Origin: Ralstonia pickettii
GTDB taxonomy: Bacteria; Pseudomonadota; Gammaproteobacteria; Burkholderiales; Burkholderiaceae
Direction: 5' to 3'
Length of the DNA stretch: 64,000 bases
Assembly (NCBI RefSeq): GCF_000607165.1
Contig: NZ_JFZG01000003.1
Coordinates: 124,001-188,000, forward strand
Positions 1 through 8,156 of this stretch are shown one piece after another; the first letter of the stretch is position 1; each line of letters starts with the position of its first letter. Made by a program: the position numbers and the translations under genes. The notes beneath the pieces were generated by a model. It did not search any database, had not been told where the DNA came from, and was given only the letters and a program-made list of their open reading frames with translations.

Positions 1-399
1 CATCTGGTTGGCCAGTTGGCCCGCCAGCTTGGACGCCGCAGCAAAGTCCTTCGATGTGATGCGCACTTCCGCACGGCCACGCCAGACGCTGATCTTGCCG
101 TTGCGATCGGTGTTCGGATAGATGTTGAAGCCACCTGTCTCTGCCTGTACGCCGGACGTGCGTTTTGCCTGGTTGATCACCTCATCGGCCTTTCGCGACA
201 GGGCCGTGGAGATCGCGCCCGGGTCCGCGCCTTCCTGCTCGGCGCCCAGTGTGAGCGTGACGGTGTCGGTCGGCACTTCGGCTACGGCCTGCGCATCCAG
301 CGACAGCACGCCCGAATGATTCGTTTCAGGAGCAGCTTGTGCGAAAGCAGTCGTCATGATTGCAGTCCCCAAAATGGTTGCGGCCAGGACAGATTTCAT
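1..399 (-). CDS. SIMPL (DUF541) domain exported protein, truncated by window edge
   Basis: The first 133 codons are visible; the rest lies beyond the left edge. The N-terminus is a typical signal peptide (Lys at position 2, a hydrophobic stretch, then an Ala-rich end near residue 23). The following sequence has the SIMPL/DUF541 pattern: a conserved segment on GVLSLDAQA, an AEVPTDT turn, then a helix with KADEVINQAK and a strand IRAEVRITSKDF-like region. SIMPL proteins are periplasmic or envelope proteins of poorly defined role, some linked to stress. The ATG is preceded by a GGGAGAA ribosome-binding site 6-7 bases upstream, which fixes the start. It lies downstream of the EVE-domain gene on the same strand, with 94 bases between them. 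The family call rests on pattern recognition over the visible part only. Confidence 0.7.
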   Translation of the reverse strand, partial: MKSVLAATILGTAIMTTAFAQAAPETNHSGVLSLDAQAVAEVPTDTVTLTLGAEQEGADPGAISTALSRKADEVINQAKRTSGVQAETGGFNIYPNTDRNGKISVWRGRAEVRITSKDFAAASKLAGQLANQM

Positions 400-493
400 T
401 GTGTTCTCCCAAAAAAGCAATGTGATCCGTCTGACTGGCTGTTACGCGCATCGTTCATCACGTTTGTAACAATTCCCCGCCGATGCCAACCAT

Positions 494-964
494 TCACTCA
501 GGATCGCGCATCAATTTGGTGGTGATGTAACGCCACTGCGCAGGTGTGACGGGCGTGATCGACAGGCGGTTGCCGCGTTGCAGCACCGTCATGTCGGCGA
601 GCTGTTCCTGCGCACGCAACGTCGGCAGATCGATCAGCGCGCATTTGCGCACGAATTTCACGTCGACGAGCATCCAGCGCGGCGCTTCGGGCTTCGATGC
701 GGGGTCGTGGTAATGGCTCTTGGCGTCGAACTGCGTGGGATCGGGATAGCTGGTCGAGCAGACTTCCGCCAGCCCCGCGATGCCGGGTTGCGGACAAGAC
801 GAGTGGTAGAACAGCACGCCGTCGCCGATGCGCATGCGGTCGCGCATGAAGTTGCGTGCCTGATAGTTGCGAACGCCGGTCCAGGGCAGCGTGCCTTCGG
901 CGTGCAGCGTATCGATGCTGGCCTCGTCGGGCTCGGACTTCATCAACCAGTACTGGGTGGCCAT
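494..964 (-). CDS. EVE domain-containing protein
   Basis: A 156-residue protein beginning MATQYWLMKSEPDEASIDTL, the standard start of bacterial EVE-domain (PUA-like fold, thymocyte nuclear protein 1 family) proteins. Other family landmarks are TGVRNYQARNFMR near residues 29-41, GDGVLFYHSSC around 47-57, and WMLVDVKFV near 98-106. The EVE fold is known to bind modified bases in RNA or DNA in related proteins; the target here is unknown. An in-frame ATG 38 codons upstream exists, but the extension is not conserved-looking, so the start at 964 is preferred. The gene is separated from the upstream 6S RNA by a strong terminator. An inverted repeat (CGCCATTA/TAATGGCG, 1034-1058) lies in its upstream region and could be a regulatory site. 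Confidence 0.88.
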   Translation of the reverse strand: MATQYWLMKSEPDEASIDTLHAEGTLPWTGVRNYQARNFMRDRMRIGDGVLFYHSSCPQPGIAGLAEVCSTSYPDPTQFDAKSHYHDPASKPEAPRWMLVDVKFVRKCALIDLPTLRAQEQLADMTVLQRGNRLSITPVTPAQWRYITTKLMRDPE

Positions 965-1078
965 CGTGTGGGGCGCGCGGGCGACGTGCGGGGAGGTGAC
1001 GGTGTGCGCAGCATAGCAACACGGCCGCGGCCTCGCCATTAGCGGTGCGGTAATGGCGGGTGTATCGAGGATAGGCAA

Positions 1079-1119
1079 AGAAAAAGGCGGTAGCGCACAT
1101 GTGCGCTACCGCCTTTTTT
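1079..1119. terminator. Bidirectional intrinsic terminator after 6S RNA
   Basis: A perfect inverted repeat (GGCGGTAGCGCAC / GTGCGCTACCGCC) is flanked by A5 on the left and T7 on the right. It can end transcription from either side. On the minus strand it lies immediately after the 3' end of the 6S RNA and ahead of the EVE gene. Confidence 0.9.
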
Positions 1120-1120
1120 T

Positions 1121-1341
1121 GGGTCCCCACCTTGGCCGCTAGACCCGCATCCTGAACCCAAGTGAGGTTCAGAGTGGCAGCGGAAGCCGCATTTTGGGTA
1201 CATCACCGGCGCAGGGAGCCCACGACTTGCGTCGCACGCTATGCACTGGAAGACGCGCTCGCCCACACGGCATATCCCGCACCAAGCAATGCTTATCGGT
1301 TCAAGGAATTAATGGCCATGGCGAACCAGGCAGGGAAACTG
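1121..1341 (-). ncRNA. ssrS: 6S RNA
   Basis: The minus strand between zapA and the EVE gene matches 6S RNA in position and sequence. It carries the 5' block CCTTGAACCGATAAGC (1293-1308), corresponding to CCCCUGAGCCGAUA of E. coli 6S. The 3' block CCTCACTTGGGTTCAGG matches the E. coli segment around its CUUGAACCAAGGGUUCAAGG. GAACC and GGTTC pair to close the internal helix, and an outer helix can form between TTTCCCTGCCTGG and CCAAGGTGGGG. 6S RNA mimics an open promoter and sequesters RNA polymerase with the housekeeping sigma factor in stationary phase. The ends are estimated from the outer helix and the terminator. The element looks somewhat longer than the 184-nt E. coli RNA, through a larger apical part, so either end may be off by 10-30 bases. 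Confidence 0.82.
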
Positions 1342-1342
1342 T

Positions 1343-1388
1343 CAGACGCATCATCACGCTGTGTTTCGAGCGCATGGCGATGCGTCTG
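1343..1388. repeat. 10-bp inverted repeat just upstream of 6S RNA
   Basis: CAGACGCATC at 1343-1352 is perfectly complementary to GATGCGTCTG at 1379-1388, with a 26-base loop. It sits between the proximal promoter candidate and the 6S RNA 5' end, so a transcript from that promoter would fold here. It could be a processing signal for a 6S precursor. Confidence 0.5.
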
Positions 1389-1421
1389 AAAGATTCATCG
1401 CAGGCAACCGTTTTTCTCTAC

Positions 1422-1450
1422 TCTATAGCCGCTAAAGCCTTATGCTGCAA
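1422..1450 (-). promoter_or_regulatory. Candidate sigma-70 promoter upstream of 6S RNA (proximal)
   Basis: On the minus strand TTGCAG (1445-1450) and TATAGA (1422-1427) are separated by exactly 17 bases. Transcription would begin near 1415, about 75 bases before the estimated mature 6S 5' end, so a processed precursor would be implied. Sequence-only prediction. Confidence 0.45.
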
Positions 1451-1485
1451 GGGTTTGCGGGAGATTCCGGAAGCCATTGGGAGAC

Positions 1486-1514
1486 ACTATACACCCGTTC
1501 GCATCCGAACCCAA
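1486..1514 (-). promoter_or_regulatory. Candidate sigma-70 promoter upstream of 6S RNA (distal)
   Basis: On the minus strand TTGGGT (1509-1514) and TATAGT (1486-1491) are separated by 17 bases, giving a predicted start near 1479. It overlaps a 9-bp inverted repeat (TCGCATCCG/CGGATGCGA, 1499-1526) that directly follows zapA. This may correspond to the distal of two promoters, as known for E. coli ssrS. Sequence-only prediction. Confidence 0.4.
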
Positions 1515-1554
1515 GCCCGGATGCGATCCGGTTACAAACACGTTTTGTACTGAG

Positions 1555-1872
1555 TCAAATGACTTCGCCGTACTGGCGCAGCGCCTCGTCAGTGCGGGCG
1601 TTCAGGTCGGCCAGTTTGGCGCGAATCGAGTCGATCGGCAGGGCGGAATCGGACGCGGCCTGGCGTTGCATCGACAGCAAATCCGACGCGATGCTAATGG
1701 CGGCCATCACGGCAACGCGCTCGATGCCCTTGGTGTTCGAGCCGTTCTTGATGCGCGTCATCTGACTGTCGACCATGGCTGCGGCTTCACGCAGGGCCGC
1801 TTCGTTATCGACCGAGACGGCAAACTTGTAGGGCTGCCCGGCGATGTTCACTTCAATTTGCTTGCTGCTCAT
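1555..1872 (-). CDS. zapA: Cell division protein ZapA
   Basis: A 105-residue protein with the ZapA pattern: an N-terminal small alpha/beta head (MSSKQIEVNIAGQPYKFAV, then ALREAAAMVDSQM near residues 25-37) followed by a long helix (GIERVAVMAAISIASDLL near 49-66) that forms the dimer coiled coil. ZapA binds FtsZ in the cytoplasm and bundles protofilaments at midcell. Length is normal for the family. It starts two bases after the stop of the coiled-coil gene upstream, so the two are surely co-transcribed. The 6S RNA gene follows, an arrangement widespread in proteobacteria. Confidence 0.93.
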   Translation of the reverse strand: MSSKQIEVNIAGQPYKFAVSVDNEAALREAAAMVDSQMTRIKNGSNTKGIERVAVMAAISIASDLLSMQRQAASDSALPIDSIRAKLADLNARTDEALRQYGEVI

Positions 1873-1874
1873 GC

Positions 1875-2195
1875 TTAGGTCTCCGGATGCGGGGCGGGGG
1901 CGGCCGTTGTTTCATCGGCGCCTGCGGCCTGGCCGAGGAGGTCAAGCTGGCGCGCGTCGGTAGCCGTGGGCAGCTTGTCGAGAATCGATTGGATGCGCAG
2001 TTGCGCTTCTTCGATCTTGGCATTGAGCACGCTGCGATCGGCGACCATCGCGTCGCGCTCGGTCTTGGAGGCATCGGCTTCCGCCTGAAGCCGCTCGACT
2101 TCGGCGCGCAGGCGCTGGTTCTCGGCGGCTAGCGCATCGGCGTGACGCAGCACGCGCGCGATCTTGCCGGCAAGTTGTTCGAGTTCGTTCAGCAT
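1875..2195 (-). CDS. ZapB-like coiled-coil protein
   Basis: A 106-residue protein. Residues 1 to about 70 form an uninterrupted predicted coiled coil with a leucine heptad pattern (LNELEQLAGKIARVL, then ENQRLRAEVERLQAEA). The tail is short, flexible and Ala/Pro-rich. It belongs to the small family found directly upstream of zapA in betaproteobacteria, often labelled cell division protein ZapB or TIGR02449-like. A role in divisome assembly is inferred from that linkage and the coiled-coil architecture. There is no clear ribosome-binding site. A TAAAAT box at 2224-2229 on the same strand would start transcription about 22 bases upstream of the ATG. Confidence 0.75.
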   Translation of the reverse strand: MLNELEQLAGKIARVLRHADALAAENQRLRAEVERLQAEADASKTERDAMVADRSVLNAKIEEAQLRIQSILDKLPTATDARQLDLLGQAAGADETTAAPAPHPET

Positions 2196-2374
2196 TGGGT
2201 GTCAATCAGAATCGAGTGGGGGGATTTTAGCCGATCATGCGCGTCGCGCCTGTCCTCCATACGGATGCGCGAGTTGCGGCGGCATGAGGCGACGCAGCGG
2301 GCACAAAGGGCGAAGGGTGTGTTTTTACCGCGACTTGGGCGGGTTTAGCGTGCCTTTTCCGTTAAACTTCGCGG

Positions 2375-2602
2375 CGTCCTGGTGCCCGCAGCACCATCTG
2401 CAGTTAAACGGGAAGCAGGGAGCGCGCGCCCCAAGCGATGCGCCAACCTGCGCTGCCCCCGCAACGGTAAGCGAACGTCGCGTGTGCCTGCCATCTCGCC
2501 AAGAAGAAGATGGGTACCGCGCGGTCTGTCCATACGCCACTGTTCCTCTGGGAATGGGAAGGCGGGCAGGCCGCTTCGCCAGCCCGGATACCGGCCAGGA
2601 CG
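2375..2602 (+). promoter_or_regulatory. Cobalamin riboswitch
   Basis: The aptamer is closed by an 8-bp P1 helix (CGTCCTGG 2375-2382 with CCAGGACG 2595-2602). It contains conserved core elements: GGTGCCCGC near 2381, TTAAACGGGAA near 2404, GCCCCCGCAACGGTAAGC around 2454-2472, and the B12 box AGCCCGGATACCGGCC at 2581-2596. Such elements bind adenosylcobalamin and turn off the downstream uptake gene. Downstream, GGATCTC...GATG (2605-2621) pairs with CATCGAGATCC (2642-2652), a likely part of the expression platform. The controlled operon is btuB-btuC-btuD-cobO-cobT-cobS-cobC. Confidence 0.95.
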
Positions 2603-2708
2603 GTGGATCTCAGAGCCGATGTGAAGCCCCGGAGGGAACCGCATCGAGATCCTGCTGCCAGTGACCTGCGGGGGAACGGGTCCGGCTGACGCTTCTTGTC
2701 TTTTCAAC

Positions 2709-4634
2709 ATGAGCTTGACTACAAAGCGGCCACTCCGAATGCCCCGGACGGCCATGCGCGCGCTTGCCAGCGCACTAACGGGGGTCATGGCAGGTGCAGT
2801 CGTGCCGGCCTGGGCACAAAGCAATGCACCGGCAGCCAGCACGCCAGTGGGTGAACTGAATCCGACGGTGGTGACGGCCTCGCGCAGCGAGCAGCCCCTG
2901 TCGGATGCATTGCCGCACACGACGGTCATCAGCCGCGCCGATATCGAGCGCTCGCAGGCGCCGGACGCGGTGACGCTGCTGCGCCGCGAGGCCGGCATCG
3001 AAATCGCGCAGAACGGCGGGCCTGGCACCAACGCCAGCCTTTTCATGCGCGGTGCCGGTTCCAATCAGACGCTGGTTCTCATTGATGGTGTGCGGGTGAG
3101 TTCCGCCACGCTGGGGGCCACGCAGATCGATCAACTGATGGCCGACCAGATCGATCATATCGAGGTCGTTCGCGGCAACGTGTCGGCGCTATATGGTTCC
3201 GACGCGATTGGCGGCGTGGTGCAGATCTTCACGCGCAGTGGCAAGGGACATGCCCCATTGGCCAATGCAGAGATTGAGTACGGCGCACGCAACACCAAGC
3301 GCGCGCAGGCGGGTATCAACGGCTCGCTGGGCGAGCGCGGGGATACGTCGTTCGCTGTGTCAGTGTCGGAGTTCAAGACCGACGGGTTCTCTGCAATCAA
3401 CCCACTGCAAGCCAAGAATGCCAACCCGAACGACAACCCTTATACGAACAAGAGCGTGTCGGCGCAGTTGTCGCATCGCCTTTCCGCGGATTGGCAGGCA
3501 GGGCTGACGTACTTTCAGACCTGGGGCGACGCCAGTTACGACAGCGGTTTTGGCAGCTCGACCGATATCAACATTGCGCATAACCAGGTGCGGTCGATGT
3601 CGGCCTACCTGGATGGCAAGGTCACGCAGGATTGGAAGACGCGCCTGACGCTCTCGCAAGGCGACGACAAGAACGTCAACTTCAAGAATGCCGTGCAGAA
3701 CGGTCGCTTCAACACGCGCACCCAGCAGGCGAGCTGGCAGAACGATTGGGCGTTCATGCCCGAGCAGTTGCTCAAGGTGGGCTTGGAGCACGCGCAAACT
3801 ACTATCGACAGCGATGCGTATGACGCGCCCACCCGCCGTGTCGATTCGGCTTACTTGGGCTACGAGGGCACGTTTGGCCCGCACCAGCTGCAGTTGAACC
3901 TGCGCCGTGATCGCTACTCGGATTTCGGTAGCGCCAACAGCTATTACGCGGGTTACGGCTTTGCATTCAACCCGCAGTGGAAGGCTGTGGCGAGCGTAAG
4001 CAACGCCTTTCGTGCGCCGACGTTCAACGATCTGTACTACCCCAACTACGGCAACCCGAATGCGCAGCCTGAGAAAGCGCGGTCGGTGGAAGGGGGAGTG
4101 GAATACAGCGGCGCGATCGGCCTGGTGCGCATGACGGTGTTCGAGACGGACTACAGCAACCTCATCACCTCGCAGTGCGATGCGGCGTTCAACTGCATCG
4201 CCGCCAACGTGAACCGCGCGCGTGTGAATGGGCTGGAAACCTCGTACCGCGGTGCGATCTATGGCGTGGATGTGCGTGCCAGCTTTACCATGCAGAACCC
4301 GCAGGACTTGTCGGCCACACCGAACCAGGTGCTGCCGCGCCGCGCACGGCACTTCGGTAGCGTGTATTTGGGCAAGACCTTTGGACCATTCTCTGCAGGT
4401 GCGGAATGGAACGCGAGCGGCGAGCGGCACGATTCGTCGTTCTCGTCCAACGTAATGGGCGGCTATGGCATGGTGAATCTGATGGGGCGTTATCAAATCA
4501 CGCCGGATTGGGCATTGTCGGCGCGCTTGGAGAATCTGTTCAACAAAAGCTACCAGACAGCGTATAGCTACAACACACCTTCGCGTGGAGTGTTCTTCAC
4601 GCTGTCGTGGCAACAGCACGAACCGAAGCGATGA
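2709..4634 (+). CDS. btuB: TonB-dependent vitamin B12 outer-membrane receptor BtuB
   Basis: A 641-residue TonB-dependent receptor. A signal peptide ends at the AWAQ near residues 34-37. A TonB box (PTVVTA, 52-57) is followed by the plug domain (SLFMRGAGSNQTLVLIDGVR, then IDHIEVVRGNVSALYGSDAIGG) and a 22-strand barrel ending in the strand RGVFFTLSW. Seven more residues follow that last strand, whereas the family usually ends on it; they lie in the overlap with btuC. The protein imports cobalamin across the outer membrane using TonB energy. Placement directly after a cobalamin riboswitch and ahead of the BtuCD transporter supports B12 as substrate. The ATG at 2709 was chosen because upstream codons fall in the riboswitch tail. 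Later ATGs at 2739 and 2754 are possible, and none has a strong ribosome-binding site. Confidence 0.93.
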   Translation: MSLTTKRPLRMPRTAMRALASALTGVMAGAVVPAWAQSNAPAASTPVGELNPTVVTASRSEQPLSDALPHTTVISRADIERSQAPDAVTLLRREAGIEIAQNGGPGTNASLFMRGAGSNQTLVLIDGVRVSSATLGATQIDQLMADQIDHIEVVRGNVSALYGSDAIGGVVQIFTRSGKGHAPLANAEIEYGARNTKRAQAGINGSLGERGDTSFAVSVSEFKTDGFSAINPLQAKNANPNDNPYTNKSVSAQLSHRLSADWQAGLTYFQTWGDASYDSGFGSSTDINIAHNQVRSMSAYLDGKVTQDWKTRLTLSQGDDKNVNFKNAVQNGRFNTRTQQASWQNDWAFMPEQLLKVGLEHAQTTIDSDAYDAPTRRVDSAYLGYEGTFGPHQLQLNLRRDRYSDFGSANSYYAGYGFAFNPQWKAVASVSNAFRAPTFNDLYYPNYGNPNAQPEKARSVEGGVEYSGAIGLVRMTVFETDYSNLITSQCDAAFNCIAANVNRARVNGLETSYRGAIYGVDVRASFTMQNPQDLSATPNQVLPRRARHFGSVYLGKTFGPFSAGAEWNASGERHDSSFSSNVMGGYGMVNLMGRYQITPDWALSARLENLFNKSYQTAYSYNTPSRGVFFTLSWQQHEPKR

Positions 4635-5650
4635 CAACACCTGCACTGCGCGCACGCGGTTTTGCCTGGCGACTGTGGTCGCTGCTGGCGCTTGCGTGCG
4701 TGGCGGTGCTGGTAGCGTCATTGATGCTCGGCAGTGTGAAACTGTCGCCCGCTGAAGTCTGGCGGGCCCTCTTCTTTGGCAATAGCGGTGGCGATGGCCT
4801 GGCTGCAGGCATCGTCACCGAGTTACGCTTGCCGCGTGCGGGCGCTGCATTTGCTGCCGGCGGGCTATTGGCCTTTGCCGGAGCGCTCATGCAGATGCTG
4901 CTGCGCAATCCGCTGGCCGATCCGTATGTGCTGGGCGTGTCCGGCGGCGGGGCAGTGGCGGCACTTACGGCGATGTTGTTTTCGCTGCCTTGGTGGGCAG
5001 TGCAGACAAGTGCTGGAGCCGGAGCCTTGCTGTCGATGGCGCTGGTGGCGGCGTTGGCGCGTCAGCACTTATGGCGCGGCGAGCCCGGCGAGGCCAATGC
5101 CCGCTTGCTGCTCGGTGGCGTGGTGATGGCTTCCGGCTGGGTCGGCCTGATCACGCTTATCTTGACGGTGGCGCCCGAGAATAAGCTGCGCGGCATGATT
5201 TTCTGGATGGTCGGCGACCTCGGTGGCGCCGATCGTTATGCTGGTGCATTGGTGGCGCTTGTGGTGGCGGTGGCCGTGGTGTTGCCGCATGCGCGCGACC
5301 TGAACGTGCTGCTGACCGGTGAAACTCGCGCCCGCGCGCTGGGTGTGCCGGTGGCGCGTGTGCGCGCGTTGATCTACGTGGTGGCGTCGCTGTGTACGGC
5401 AGTGGCGGTTACGATTGCAGGCTCGGTGGCCTTTGTCGGCCTGCTGGTGCCGCACATGGTGCGCCTGGCGTGGACCCGCGACGTGCGCATCCATTTGCCC
5501 GCTACGGCGATGGCCGGCGGGGGCCTTCTGATGCTGGCCGACCTGATCGCCCGAACGCTGATCGCCCCAACGCAGCTGCCCGTGGGCGTGATCACCACCC
5601 TGCTGGGGGTTCCGACGTTTCTTTACCTGCTGATGCGGAGCGCGCGATGA
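4631..5650 (+). CDS. btuC: Cobalamin ABC transporter permease BtuC
   Basis: A 339-residue FecCD/BtuC-family permease with about ten membrane helices. Family landmarks include TELRLPRAGAAFAAGGLLAFAGALMQMLLRNPLADPYVLGVSGGG, split here over several conserved helices, and GSVAFVGLLVPHMVRL near residue 265. It forms the inner-membrane channel with BtuD for B12 delivered by BtuF. The start chosen gives an ATGA overlap with the btuB stop. An upstream ATG at 4607 would overlap btuB by 28 bases. The relation to B12 rather than iron-siderophore rests on the riboswitch and on the flanking cob genes. Confidence 0.9.
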   Translation: MTTPALRARGFAWRLWSLLALACVAVLVASLMLGSVKLSPAEVWRALFFGNSGGDGLAAGIVTELRLPRAGAAFAAGGLLAFAGALMQMLLRNPLADPYVLGVSGGGAVAALTAMLFSLPWWAVQTSAGAGALLSMALVAALARQHLWRGEPGEANARLLLGGVVMASGWVGLITLILTVAPENKLRGMIFWMVGDLGGADRYAGALVALVVAVAVVLPHARDLNVLLTGETRARALGVPVARVRALIYVVASLCTAVAVTIAGSVAFVGLLVPHMVRLAWTRDVRIHLPATAMAGGGLLMLADLIARTLIAPTQLPVGVITTLLGVPTFLYLLMRSAR

Positions 5651-6486
5651 GTTGGTGGCGCCGCCCACGTCCTGCACCGGATGCATTCGCGCACTTGGAC
5701 GCGGCGCCGGAACTCGCGCTGCACGATCTGCGGGTGACCATCGATGGGCGCGTGTTAATCGAGCGGTTGTCGATGACGGCGACCGCGGGCCAGCTCTGGT
5801 GCGTGGTCGGGCCGAACGGCGCGGGCAAGTCGACATGGCTTTCCGTACTGGCGGGCTTGCGCTCGCCAGACGGCGGCAGCGTCACGCTCGATGGCGTCCC
5901 GCTTGCCGATTGGCCGGCGCTGGCGATGGCGCGTCGTCGCGCGTTTCTGCCGCAGACCTTGCATGACACCTTCCCCATCACCGTTTACGACGCCGTGATG
6001 ACCGGCCGCCACCCGCATCTCGCGCGCTGGGAGTGGGAGGGCGACGCCGATGCCAGCGCCGTGGATGCAGCGGTGTCTGCGCTGCAGTTGCAGTCGCTGG
6101 CACAACGCGATGTGCGCACGCTTTCCGGCGGTGAACGTCAGCGCGTGGCGATGGCTGCCGTGGTGGCACAGGAGGCGCGCGTGCTGCTGCTCGATGAGCC
6201 CGTCGCGCACCTTGACCTGCATCAGCAGGTTGCCGTGCTTCGCCTGCTGCGCGAAGGCTGCCGCAAACACGGCTGGCTGGTCGTTCTGACCGTGCATGAC
6301 TTGAACCTCGCACGCCGCTTTGCTACGCACGCGCTGCTGATGGACGGCGCGGGGCACACCACCTCGGGCATCGCGGCCGATGTGCTCACCGCCGAGCACT
6401 GTGCGCGCGTGCTGCGCACTCCTATTGCCGAGGTGGCCGACTGCTGCCATACGGCCTTGATTCCCGGTGACTCCGATGACGACTGA
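5647..6486 (+). CDS. btuD: Cobalamin ABC transporter ATP-binding protein BtuD
   Basis: A 279-residue ABC ATPase. Visible motifs: Walker A GPNGAGKST (residues 55-63), Q-loop region LPQT (101-104), signature LSGGERQ (159-165), Walker B LLLDEP (180-185) and the switch His in VLTVHDLN. It pairs with BtuC on the cytoplasmic face to power B12 import. The start codon overlaps the btuC stop as ATGA. The next gene starts before this one ends, which signals tight translational coupling across the operon. Confidence 0.93.
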   Translation: MSWWRRPRPAPDAFAHLDAAPELALHDLRVTIDGRVLIERLSMTATAGQLWCVVGPNGAGKSTWLSVLAGLRSPDGGSVTLDGVPLADWPALAMARRRAFLPQTLHDTFPITVYDAVMTGRHPHLARWEWEGDADASAVDAAVSALQLQSLAQRDVRTLSGGERQRVAMAAVVAQEARVLLLDEPVAHLDLHQQVAVLRLLREGCRKHGWLVVLTVHDLNLARRFATHALLMDGAGHTTSGIAADVLTAEHCARVLRTPIAEVADCCHTALIPGDSDDD

Positions 6487-7096
6487 AGACAACGATGACG
6501 CGCTGAACGAACGCCACCGCTCGCGCATGCAGCGCAAGAAGGCCGTAGTGGATACCAAGATCGCCGCCGCCACCGACGTGCGCGGCGTGCTGCTCGTCAA
6601 CACCGGTAACGGCAAAGGCAAATCCAGCTCCGGCTTTGGCATGGTGATCCGCGCCATGGGCCACGACATGCAGGTCGGTGTGGTGCAGTTCATCAAGGGA
6701 GCGATCCCGACGGGCGAGGAGCGTTTCCTGCGCCGTTTTCCCGAGCAATGCAGCTTCCACGTGATGGGCGAGGGCTACACGTGGGAGACGCAGGACCGCA
6801 CGCGCGACATTGAAAAGGCGCAAGCCGCATGGGCCTGCGCGCGCGAACTCTTGAACGATCCGACCATCGGCCTGGTGCTGCTGGATGAACTGAACATCGC
6901 GCTCAAACACAACTACCTTGACGTGCAGACCGTGCTGGCCGATTTGCGCGCGCGGCCGCCGGCGCAGCACGTGGTGATTACCGGGCGCGGTGCTCCGCCC
7001 GAATTGATCGACGCCGCGGATACCGTCACCGACATGACGCTCGTCAAGCATGCGTTTTCCCAAGGCATCCAGGCGCAGCCGGGAGTCGAACTGTAA
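6476..7096 (+). CDS. cobO: Cob(I)yrinic acid a,c-diamide adenosyltransferase
   Basis: A 206-residue CobO/BtuR/CobA-type adenosyltransferase with an N-terminal P-loop TGNGKGKSS (residues 43-51). The conserved core includes VVQFIKG, FHVMGEGYTWETQDR, DEL near 140 and VITGRGAPPELIDAADTVTDM. It transfers the adenosyl group from ATP to Co(I) corrinoids, and serves both new synthesis and salvage. A GTG at 6467 is an alternative start; the ATG at 6476 was preferred. The stop overlaps the next ATG as TAATG. Confidence 0.94.
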   Translation: MTTEDNDDALNERHRSRMQRKKAVVDTKIAAATDVRGVLLVNTGNGKGKSSSGFGMVIRAMGHDMQVGVVQFIKGAIPTGEERFLRRFPEQCSFHVMGEGYTWETQDRTRDIEKAQAAWACARELLNDPTIGLVLLDELNIALKHNYLDVQTVLADLRARPPAQHVVITGRGAPPELIDAADTVTDMTLVKHAFSQGIQAQPGVEL

Positions 7097-8154
7097 TGAA
7101 CCAAGCCATGCATATTCCACCATTTGATGATGCGTTGCGCGCGCGCCTGCAGGCCGCCGTCGACAGCAAGACCAAGCCGCTCGGCGCACTGGGCCGGCTT
7201 GAATCGCTGGCCGTGCAGATCGGCCTGATCCAGAACACCGATACACCGCAGCTGACGCGCCCCGCAATGGTGGTGTTTGCCGCAGACCACGGCATCGCCC
7301 ACGCTGGCGTGAGCGCATACCCTCAAGCGGTGACCGCGCAGATGGTGCTCAACTTCATCGCGGGTGGTGCGGCTGTCAATGTGTTCTGCCGTCAGCATGG
7401 GTTTGCATTGGAGGTGGTTAACGCCGGTGTTGCCACACCGTTGTGGACGGCGGATACGCCGGGCCTGGTCGATGCTCCTGTCGGCCCCGGCACGCGCAAC
7501 TTCGCTGACGAGGGTGCTGCGCAAGCCGCCATGACCGCCGACGAGCGCGACCGCGCCATGGCCCTCGGCGCGCAGCGCGTGGCACACCATGCGGCGCTCG
7601 GCACCAACGTGATCGCACTGGGCGAAATGGGCATCGCCAACACGGCGTCTGCCGCATGCCTGATGGCGCGGTTATGCGATTTGCCGGTCGCGCAATGCGT
7701 TGGCCGCGGCACCGGGCTCGACGATGACGGCCTTGCCCACAAGCGTGCCGTGCTGGAGGCGGCGATGGCCAAGCATGCTGACGTCCGTGAGCCGCTGGAC
7801 GTGCTTGCGTGCTTCGGCGGTTTTGAGGTCGCGGCGATGGTGGGTGCGGTGCTTGAAGCGGCGCAGCGGCGCATGGTCGTCCTCGTCGATGGGTTCATCG
7901 CCACGGCCGCCGTTCTGGTGGCGGCACAGGTGGCGCCCGACGTACTGGGCTATTGCGTGTTCGGGCATGTGTCGGACGAGCGCGGGCATCGTGCGCTGCT
8001 GGAGGTGCTCGATGCGCGGCCGCTGCTGTCGCTGTCATTGCGGTTGGGGGAGGGCAGTGGCGCGGTGCTGGCGTATCCGGTGGTCGTGTCAGCGGTGGCG
8101 TTCCTGCGCGAGATGGCGACCTTCGCCAGCGCAGGCGTGAGCGAGCGCGCATAG
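7096..8154 (+). CDS. cobT: Nicotinate-nucleotide-dimethylbenzimidazole phosphoribosyltransferase
   Basis: A 352-residue CobT (CobU in Pseudomonas naming). It makes alpha-ribazole phosphate from dimethylbenzimidazole and nicotinate mononucleotide, the activated lower ligand of cobalamin. Landmarks: SKTKPLGALGRLE near residues 23-35, VFAADHGIAHAGVSAYPQAVTAQMV near 63-87, the nucleotide-binding GEMGIANTASAACLM, and the C-terminal RLGEGSGAVLA whose Glu is the catalytic base in the family. Full length. It overlaps cobO by one base and is followed by cobS after two bases. Confidence 0.95.
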   Translation: MNQAMHIPPFDDALRARLQAAVDSKTKPLGALGRLESLAVQIGLIQNTDTPQLTRPAMVVFAADHGIAHAGVSAYPQAVTAQMVLNFIAGGAAVNVFCRQHGFALEVVNAGVATPLWTADTPGLVDAPVGPGTRNFADEGAAQAAMTADERDRAMALGAQRVAHHAALGTNVIALGEMGIANTASAACLMARLCDLPVAQCVGRGTGLDDDGLAHKRAVLEAAMAKHADVREPLDVLACFGGFEVAAMVGAVLEAAQRRMVVLVDGFIATAAVLVAAQVAPDVLGYCVFGHVSDERGHRALLEVLDARPLLSLSLRLGEGSGAVLAYPVVVSAVAFLREMATFASAGVSERA

Positions 8155-8156
8155 CC

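Noticed and set aside
16-525. 169-codon plus-strand reading frame at the left edge
   Set aside because: It is antisense to the SIMPL-domain gene, whose signal peptide, family pattern and ribosome-binding site are clear.
1034-1058. CGCCATTA/TAATGGCG inverted repeat upstream of the EVE gene
   Set aside because: Only 8 bp with no promoter clearly associated, so it was not listed as a separate operator.
1308-1313. ATTAAT as a -10 box directly upstream of the 6S core
   Set aside because: No acceptable -35 at 16-18 bases, and it would start the RNA inside the conserved 5' block, removing the outer helix.
3360-4721. 453-codon minus-strand reading frame opposite btuB
   Set aside because: Antisense of a complete TonB-dependent receptor; Arg/His-rich artefact composition.
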